Shown piece after piece: positions 52,869 through 60,000 of a stretch of DNA of 60,000 nt; within the stretch, counting starts at the first letter, position 1, and each line of letters begins with the position of its first letter. The translations under genes and the position numbers were made by a program. This stretch comes from Lineus longissimus (lineage: Eukaryota; Nemertea; Pilidiophora; Heteronemertea; Lineidae). Below the pieces are notes generated by a model. That model searched no databases, was not told where the DNA came from, and saw only the letters and a list, made by a program, of their open reading frames with translations. The stretch is from assembly GCF_910592395.1 (NCBI RefSeq), contig NC_088326.1:9307001-9367000 (forward strand), in the 5' to 3' direction.

Positions 52869-55730
52869 TTAATCTTTCAAAATTTCAACAAGTTTATCTT
52901 TTCTGCATGCCTTCGTAACTACACCATGGGCAGCCAACTGCTGTTTGATTTCACCAACAGTCAACTTATTTACATCAAGACTCGGGGGTGGCATGTTTTC
53001 AGAATCCTCCTCATTTGGAATACGCATCCTTTTTCGCTTAGTTCTGGTCTCTTCACCCCAATACTCCAGGTTTGATTTGGCATAAGGCCTTGGGGTCCTT
53101 TTGTGTTCACTGAGATGGTTTTGGCGGAAAGTTGTTTGTATGACACCAGCACAAGCGTCTATTTTGTTCGAGTGCTGTAGATAGTTGGATTTGACAATAC
53201 TATTAAGTTTTTCCATCCCTTGACCACTCAGCTTGTGAATACCACAATGAATTCTGACAATCCTTGGTAGATGGTACACCATTATGTCGATATATGGTGT
53301 CACCCTGCCCCGCTCGTAACCCTTTCTGACCCCCTCAAGTGAAAGGAACATTGTCACCCAACCATGAGCTTTTTCAAACAACTTGGCCTCAAGGACATCC
53401 TGTTCAGAGAGATAGTATTGGGACAATGCCTTGTACAATTCAGCAAACTTTCTCCAAACATTGAGGACCACTTCCTCGGAGTAATCATACAAAATGCCTT
53501 TGCCCTGCAACTGGTCTGGGAGCAACTTCAGAAGTTTTTTCTTCTCCTCCCCCACTAAACTAGAGAATTCAATACCACCTGTTTGCTTTCCCATTTTTGT
53601 CCCGCACATCCCACACCTTGAACGACACACCACAGGCCCTAATAGAATTTACCAATCGACTCAAGTGAGTAGTCGGAGACTTTGGAAACCGGCCCATCTT
53701 CTCTTCTTGATCAAAATCTGTCACATCTTGGATCAAGTTATCAAGAAGTCTATCTGTAACCCTCAACATCAAATGCAACTCGTCGATCACAACATTATCT
53801 AAATTAAGGTTTACAAGTGGTTCGTGCTTGCAACTCATTGTGCCACTCATTGCACTCGATTTGATGTCATCTATGGTACGCCTCAATGTAAGACCTTCAT
53901 AAAAACACTCGTCTTTCGACATATCACCACGATCTTCTTTATGGCAACGACAATAAATACATGAATAATTAGAAGTAGCATTAGACATACCAAGACTTGT
54001 AGTCAGCAGACAAGACAACATCTACTGCATGCTCACGCCCATTAACCCTTAAAGCGCCGAATTAACAAAATCATATTACCCCTGAGCGCCGAATTAACCG
54101 AGCATTTTTGAAAATGATTAATAACAACGTTATTTTTGTTACAAACACTATGGAATGTACTGATGATTTTATACAAATGGTAATTCCCGTCGATTTTTGT
54201 GACATTTCCCGCCAAAATTTACTAATTAGGGGTTAATTAGTGCAAATACCCATAATCAACAAAAATATGGCCAGAACATACCTCCATCAGCTTTTTATAC
54301 CTCCCTTGGTATTTTAATATGAAGTCTGGGTCTAAATACATCGTTTCCATCCGATTCCTGGTCGAAGCATCCGTCTAATTAGTCGTAGCAGCGCTAATTA
54401 CTCCTGATGACGTCATTCCCGCGAAAATGGGGCTTCAAGTTTTTGATAAAATACTCAAAAGCTTGTATAGAAACTTGAAATTTGTTCGATGCCATTTTGT
54501 GCTAAGCATCACTGTCGAAGTACCAAATAGCGTACATGCACACTCACTGCCATCTCTTAGCAGACAGGTGGAACTAAACGTCTGCTGTCGACGATCGTCG
54601 CCTCTGGCGCTTTCCCCCTTATGTCGACGATCGTCGCCTCTGGCGGTTTAAGGGTTAATACTGACCGATTGTGATGCATTTAATTTTTCCATCACGTTCC
54701 ACACATTGGCAAATGATATTTTATACACATTGTAACTTTCGGACGCTTTCACTATCGCAATAGCATGGTGTTTACTCGGAGGTACATCTGGGAACTGTGG
54801 AGAAAACAAGCTAAAACTCATGACACACATCCCTGAATTCCGTGACACACTGGTGCCGTCCCCACAAAACTTTACTTTGAACGTTGGGGAAATGCCAGGT
54901 TCACCATTGGGTGTCTGGCACTGAGTAATATAATGCTTGATAGCAAAAATCAGTTCACCCTCAACATCGAGTTCCGCCCCTTCAAGTGAACCAGGAGTGT
55001 GCTGCACATGGGACAGGGCATTGGTGTCTTTGCGCAACTGCTTTATTAAGTAACTCTTCGGTAACCCGTCACACATAACAGAGAGCTCATGATAGCAGGC
55101 ATCTGAAATATAATACCGATCTAAGATCTGGAGTACACGCTTCAAAATATCCTTGTCAGCATCATTTATGTCTTTGTACACAACAGGATGCCAACTTCCC
55201 GACTTATCAGAAACAGTTAAGCTGTCTAGTTTTAAACCCATAGACTCTAGAAAAGAAACAGCACACTCTGCCCTGGACTTAACTTGTTTCAAAAGAGTAA
55301 GTTGGTGTGTCCTGGACACATCAGCAAAGTCCTTCCTGTTTTTAACCTTGTCACCACTAGACACGGAAACGCCACACAAATTGTCAATGTACATATGCAA
55401 ATGTTCATTTGTTTCCAGCAGGTTCTCAATCTTTGCCGACTGGTTTTGTGCACTATGCTTTAAATCATCAACCTCTATGTCCCTCTCCAGTCTAACCTGG
55501 GCTATTTATGCCAAGAGGCTACCTATTTGTTCCTCTAAATCAACAATGCGTTGGTTTTTCTCTCGTACTTCGAGCTCAAGGGCAGCTCTCCTACATTCAA
55601 ACTCTGCCTCTTATATCCGGATCTGTTCATTTTTGACCTGAAGTTCAGATAACAAATCGCAATTTTTTGACGCAGTTCTGAGCCACCCAGAAGATCTGAT
55701 TTTGTGATGCTGCACGTAATGAACTTTTTC
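52869..55730 (-). pseudogene. Transposase-like protein of an uncharacterised family with C-terminal SAP motif, heavily damaged
   Basis: The minus-strand coding order runs from 55,730: a coiled coil with in-frame stops at 55,611-55,613 and 55,506-55,508, the segment ILDRYYISDACYHELSVM, FKVKFCGDGTSVSRNSGM, a 609-bp MITE (54,046-54,654), ATSNYSCIYCRC, VVIDELHLMLRVTDRLLDN, CGVSFKVW, a frameshift at about 53,600, VRIHCGIHKLSGQGMEKLN, and a C-terminal SAP-type DNA-binding helix pair (LTVGEIKQQLAAHGVV). Conserved acids in GDG, DELH and QGMEK could be an RNase H-like triad, but this is inference. The family is multi-copy in cnidarians, sponges and molluscs, by recall. A second frame change lies near 54,000. 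Confidence 0.65.
54046..54654. mobile_element. 609-bp piggyBac-type MITE with TTAA target duplications
   Basis: TTAA at 54,042-54,045 and 54,655-54,658 flank inverted ends CCCTTAAAGCGCC and its near-complement. Near the right end a 23-bp block beginning GTCGACGATCGTCGCC occurs twice; near the left end CGCCGAATTAAC occurs twice. No coding sequence. It interrupts the SAP-domain gene, and the codons on either side join in frame when it is ignored. Confidence 0.85.
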
Positions 55731-55732
55731 AG

Positions 55733-56011
55733 CTAAGCTGCTCTACTATTGCCTCTGCTCTTCATAACCTTCTTAGATACCCTGGGACATTCCCTTCTCA
55801 GACGTTCACCGAGTCTGCAGGACGACAGATTCAGACAAAGTTTAAAATTTGTACTGACGTGCAAATCTAGGAGGTGGGTGTACTTGCTAATATCACCTCC
55901 AGCCTCATCACTCAATGCCAAACAAGTTTCATACGAGATTTTTAAAGAAAAAAGAACCTCAGAATCTCCCTGTGAACGTGGGCGTTGTCCCTTCAATTTA
56001 CATGTATACAC
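55733..56011 (-). pseudogene. Coding-like fragment upstream of the SAP gene, unrecognised
   Basis: The frame encodes SYETCLALSDEAGGDISKY, HVSTNFKLCLNLSSCRL and RRECPRVSKKVMKSRGNS. Its composition looks coding, and it may be the 5' part of the damaged transposase-like gene just downstream. No domain is recognised. Confidence 0.3.
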
Positions 56012-56215
56012 GGGACTGGAATGAAGTTGAATGACTTAAAGCAGGCATGGTTAAAATAACAATGACCAGAGTTCGATTCAAGAAAAAGAAGCAAAATGAC
56101 AATTTACAAAATGTACAAAGCACTGCATGAAAAAACAATACAAGTGGCCACACAAATACATGTGTATATATAGTATACACACAACACGAAAGTCAGTTCA
56201 CTTGTTCACTTCATT

Positions 56216-56656
56216 TTAAGCACGTAATTTAAATGCCTTGACAACAGCACAGATTGATATCTTTTCCAACGGAACACGGGGAACCTCAACAATGTCACCA
56301 TCTTTGAGAACAAAGTTTTGGGCTGACCAAGAGATCACAGGCTTCAAGAACACAGGAAACGATATTGCACGACCAACACCGAACTTCTTCACCAAGTGGG
56401 ACCAGCCTTCCGGTAGCAAACATTTCGATAAGTCCTCTTCACTGAATGCAAAATATCCTTTTATTGCAGCGGGTACAACGGCACAGTCTTTTGTCATGAA
56501 ACGGTAAATATCCAACGAAAACGGAATGGTTGTTGGCGACAACTTTGATCCTTGTCCGCGAAGAATGGACTGCAGGCCTAACGACAACTGTGATCTTGCT
56601 TCATTCAGACGTGCCGACGAAACTGACGGGGGAGGCGTAATTTTCTCTGATGTCAT
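56216..56656 (-). CDS. Hypothetical protein, 146 codons
   Basis: The frame opens at an ATG and encodes SEKITPPPSVSSARLNEARS, a hydrophobic middle (FPVFLKPVISWSAQNFVLK) and a C-terminus with two beta-like segments (DGDIVEVPRVPL, SICAVVKAFKL). It has a good coding look but no recognisable family. It sits on the same strand as the decayed SAP gene and could be an upstream exon or a separate small gene. Confidence 0.35.
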   Translation of the reverse strand: MTSEKITPPPSVSSARLNEARSQLSLGLQSILRGQGSKLSPTTIPFSLDIYRFMTKDCAVVPAAIKGYFAFSEEDLSKCLLPEGWSHLVKKFGVGRAISFPVFLKPVISWSAQNFVLKDGDIVEVPRVPLEKISICAVVKAFKLRA

Positions 56657-57375
56657 CAGTGAGATTGGCTGCAGGCTCCCACGAACATGAGGACAGAGGA
56701 TAGTCAGCCCATTCTACCAAGTACTCATCACCCTGAAAATATAAAAATAACACATTTTATTTAAAAGAGAATTGCAAACTGAGCCAACAACAGGCTCAGA
56801 AAAGGCTACCAATCATGAATACTGCACACATTACACACAGGCAGACAAGTGAAAATAATCTATCAATCAAAGAAAAAAAGATGGTCCATTTCAAAATGAT
56901 TTTGAGGGACAAAGTTTGTTGGTAGTTTGAGATCAGGAATGCACATTGTCATAAATAACAATTTTATGAGCATCAAAATGACCATCAAAATCTTTGCATC
57001 AATCAAAAATCATAACTACAATTTCTAAAAGGTATACTCTAGATCAAATTTATCTATCATCCAAAACCGGATGGTATATTATTATCGTGATTTTGGTGGA
57101 TATACTCTAGTTTCGCCTTTTTATGGTGGGTTCATTAACTTCAGGGACTACCTACATGGATTACGACAAACGGCCCATACTAAATTTTAGTCCGCCCTCT
57201 TCACATGATTGGATGAATTGTCGGTCTGCCATGAACCCATTGCTTGGGGTTTCGGGTATTGTGAAATAGATTCGACTTTTAAGGAGAGGTGAATTGAACC
57301 CAGTCATGCCCGTGCATGGCTGAAGGCAATTTATTCTGACTTTCTACAGGGTGTTTCCAAAAAAGTGAAGAGTGC
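56657..57375. other. Non-genic stretch
   Basis: About 720 bp of AT-rich sequence in which I see nothing. Confidence 0.4.
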
Positions 57376-57551
57376 AATTTAAGCGGGATCCACTGTCGCG
57401 ATTTTGACTAGCGTCGGCGTCGCGCTTGCTTGCGATGGAACAAAATGATCGAAATGAACGGCTCAACGCTGCTGACGCCAGCTTATTTTAACTACCGCAA
57501 GCGCGTCACAACGCCGTCACAAGCGAAGTGACCGTGGATTCCCCGCTACAC
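57336..57551. repeat. Foldback repeat with AGCGGGATCCAC ends
   Basis: AGCGGGATCCAC near 57,381 and GTGGATTCCCCGCT near 57,531 form imperfect inverted ends, with further paired GC-rich words (GCGCTTGC, GCAAGCGC) between them. It lies just downstream of the Tigger gene's 3' end and may be part of that element's end or an independent MITE. Confidence 0.55.
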
Positions 57552-57758
57552 TCTCGGTCTGCCAGAGACCACTCAAAAAGTGAAAATGGCGTTCAGTTAG
57601 AGGATGCAGGTCTGTTTGAAATTCAATACGTATTTTAACTCACACTTTAGAACAAGTGAAAAGGACACCAACTTTGGACTGAGCGAACCTTTTCATTCTT
57701 TTGCGAGTTGTCACTGGCAAATTTAATCCAATCTTTAGTAACTTCTAAGTACAGTTTC

Positions 57759-59110
57759 TTATTCCTGTAGGCCCACATCTTCATAGTCAAGCAAATCGAT
57801 GAATGCCATGCCATCTTCCTCTTCTTCGTCCAGTTGAGGAAGTGGTCCTCCTTCAATTTCGCCCATGCGGAGGGATGCTTCAAACCCGCTTTCGATCACT
57901 TGGGGGGTTACAGCGTCCCAGGCGTTACTGACAATGGTGACAACATCATTTAGTTCAACACGGTTGCATTGTCCTGCTGCGTTGGTATGCTGCGTTTTCC
58001 ACGACTTCCACTCCTTACGTGCGTTGGACTTAAACGATTTCATAACTGCAACGTCTAGGGGCTGGACCAATGATGTACACCCAGCTGGTACAAAGTGCAT
58101 GATTCCACCTAGCTCCGTTACTTGCATACCGAAGTCTTCAGACCGATGGACACTATAACGATCCAGTATCAAGATAACCTGCTCTGCTGGCTGCCTCTGT
58201 AGGTATGGTTGATAGACTTCCTCGATCCAGTGCTCGGCTGTCTCTTGTCTTACCCATCCTGTGGCAGATGATGTAACAACCACATTAGCTGGCAAATCTT
58301 GTGCTTGAAGGGCTGCTAGCTGTCGTACAAACCCACGACGCCGAAACGTTATGATGGCTAGCATCTTATCACCACTGGCCGCAACGCAGAGTGTCACAGT
58401 GCACCCTAGTTTAACATTCGATCGTGACGTACGTACGTCAATGGAAGCAGCACCTTTTCGGTTACACGAGTGCATGGGTCTAAAGTCAAAAAGAATGAAA
58501 GTTTCGTCCATGTTAAAAATAAATCGCATTGCGATGTTGAATTGATCAATAGTCCCAGTGACTTCATTGCGGAATACCTCAATTCGTATTGCAGCATCAG
58601 CTGGCAGGGTTGTAGTGTTTTTGTTCACTTTACGCAGGGTAATCTGTTTTCTCTTAAAAGTTCAACCCATCCAGCCGAGGCTTGAAAATCATGTAAGATT
58701 GGTCTTGTTTCAACCATTTCATTTCGCCTGGCATCTGTCAGACCACCCCACCAGGCATGGAAGAATTCCAAAGCCTTTTCTTGCAAGTCCTGTACGGCGA
58801 CGGGTAGGCGTATTTCACGTTGCTGGAGAAACCATTCATGAAGCTCATTTTCAACTTGAGGCCAGCAACCGATATCTTTCGGTTTCACCCTTCTACTTCT
58901 TCCTTCATTCCCTTGTTGTCCTCGTTCCAAGCTTGGTAAGTCCCATTTACTGAACGTGTGGATCGATATTTTGTAGTGGTTCGCATATTCCGTCATGCTG
59001 GCCACCGTCCCATTCAAAAGGGCTGTCTGAAAGTCCTCTAGGTACCGAATTTTCTCCGTGACGGAATATAAACTCCTTCGCTTTGGAAGAGGTTCATCTG
59101 CATTGTCCAT
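57759..59110 (-). pseudogene. pogo/Tigger-type transposase with one frameshift
   Basis: The N-terminal frame (59,110 to about 58,640) starts at an ATG. It has a psq-type helix-turn-helix (EKIRYLEDFQTALLNGTV, YANHYKISIHTFSKW) and a CENP-B-like second DNA-binding segment (VENELHEWFLQQRE, LQEKALEFF). The second frame (about 58,640-57,759) has the DDE_1 core: FIFNMDETFILFD (first Asp), VILILDRYSVH (second) and CTSLVQPLDVAVMKSFK (third), so the DDD triad of pogo is kept. The frame change near 58,633-58,645 is a single-base event just before NKNTTTLPADA. The C-terminus is acidic. Apart from this one shift the protein (about 450 residues) is complete. Confidence 0.88.
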
Positions 59111-59359
59111 GATGTCGGTATATAGCAGAAAAAGAGGCCAAGACTGGTTTATAAACTCACTGGGTTATGAAACATAGGCCTACTTAATTCAAAAGATGAA
59201 ATCGATGTATCTGACACTTCTATTCCATGCATAATTTTATGTTGCCTTTTTGGAGTCAGACAAGTACAAACAAGGTTATAAATTCATTAGATTGATTGAA
59301 TTGCCCTCTGAAAATAAAACCTCATTCACACTTTCCAAATTTCCTTTCATTCATTTTTT
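59111..59359. other. Spacer upstream of the Tigger gene
   Basis: AT-rich, with no recognisable promoter or terminal repeat of the Tigger element. Confidence 0.35.
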
Positions 59360-59780
<421 letters not shown>

Positions 59781-59819
59781 TCTCACCAGGTGGTGTTACT
59801 GGCGCAATTTAGTGAGCAT

Positions 59820-59960
59820 CCCCCAAGAAGAGCATTTTAAATTTCGCGCGAGTTATCCCACGTCCAATCACACGTGCAGCGAACGTCACGTCTCGAGTCT
59901 GCGCAGTTCAGACGTAAGGAGACCATGCTATGGAATAGATCGCGTTCTGTCAATTCAGAG
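59820..59960 (+). promoter_or_regulatory. Candidate promoter and first exon of a gene continuing past the window
   Basis: A GC-richer stretch has CCAAT, CACGTG and ACGTCACG elements, followed by an ATG at 59,925-59,927, twelve codons (MLWNRSRSVNSE) and a consensus donor (CAGAG then GTAAGT) at 59,961. The reading is suggestive only; the rest of the gene is outside the window. Confidence 0.3.
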
Positions 59961-60000
59961 GTAAGTTCTCATTAAATTCACAATTTCATAGGCGATAATA

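Overview
The window is eukaryotic DNA, most likely from a marine invertebrate. The reasons are spliced genes with GT-AG and one GC-AG introns, dense interspersed and foldback repeats, abundant TAGGCCTA- and GTACATGTA-type words, and protein families known to be expanded in echinoderms, hemichordates, cnidarians and molluscs. No conserved single-copy host gene is visible, so the phylum is an inference (an echinoderm or similar deuterostome is my weak preference). Almost everything recognisable is a transposable element, an endogenous viral gene, or a member of a repeat-expanded uncharacterised family. Most of these genes are on the minus strand, and most are broken by stops, frameshifts or insertions.

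Layout. 0-11 kb: a decayed two-exon gene with a P2X7-receptor-type zinc domain (2.25-3.38 kb), a piggyBac deletion derivative (5.2-5.7 kb), a TA-flanked inverted-repeat element (6.06-6.72 kb), a long ~300-bp-unit tandem repeat element (7.1-8.8 kb), and a dispersed repeat carrying a small gene (9.3-10.9 kb). 11.2-18.7 kb: a nested structure in which a piggyBac relic has been split by a 5,952-bp DNA transposon (11,589-17,540) with perfect 20-bp terminal inverted repeats, a perfect 7- or 9-bp target duplication and one intact three-exon gene of about 1,247 codons. This is the best candidate for an undescribed, possibly still competent, element. 19-23 kb: a frameshifted Myb/Harbinger-type accessory gene, a 274-bp palindrome, and an intact 662-codon endogenous parvovirus-like NS1 gene with its own TATA box. 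23-28.3 kb: a duplicated repeat array whose copies differ by three clean microinversions.

28-34 kb: decayed integrase-core, SWIM/YqaJ-nuclease and basic N-terminal gene fragments, plus a two-exon gene containing a 14-unit coding minisatellite. 34-46 kb: motif-array elements, more ~300-bp-unit repeats, a Myb/SANT-like gene with a nonsense codon, a Tudor-knot gene, and a BEL/Pao relic with a catalytic Glu-to-Lys change. 46.8-49 kb: a MADF-BESS gene whose single intron contains, antisense, a PIF/Harbinger transposase exon. 49-51.7 kb: a non-LTR retrotransposon relic interrupted by a MITE. 52.8-56.7 kb: a SAP-domain transposase-like relic interrupted by a TTAA-flanked MITE. 57.3-59.1 kb: a pogo/Tigger transposase with one frameshift. 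59.3-60 kb: a tetranucleotide microsatellite repeat and a possible first exon running off the window.

The genes do not form a pathway. The region reads as an accessory, transposon-dense stretch with a visible order of nested insertions: the 5.95-kb element into piggyBac, MITEs into the LINE and into the SAP gene, and a Harbinger transposase exon inside its partner gene's intron. Splice junctions are inferred from sequence alone.
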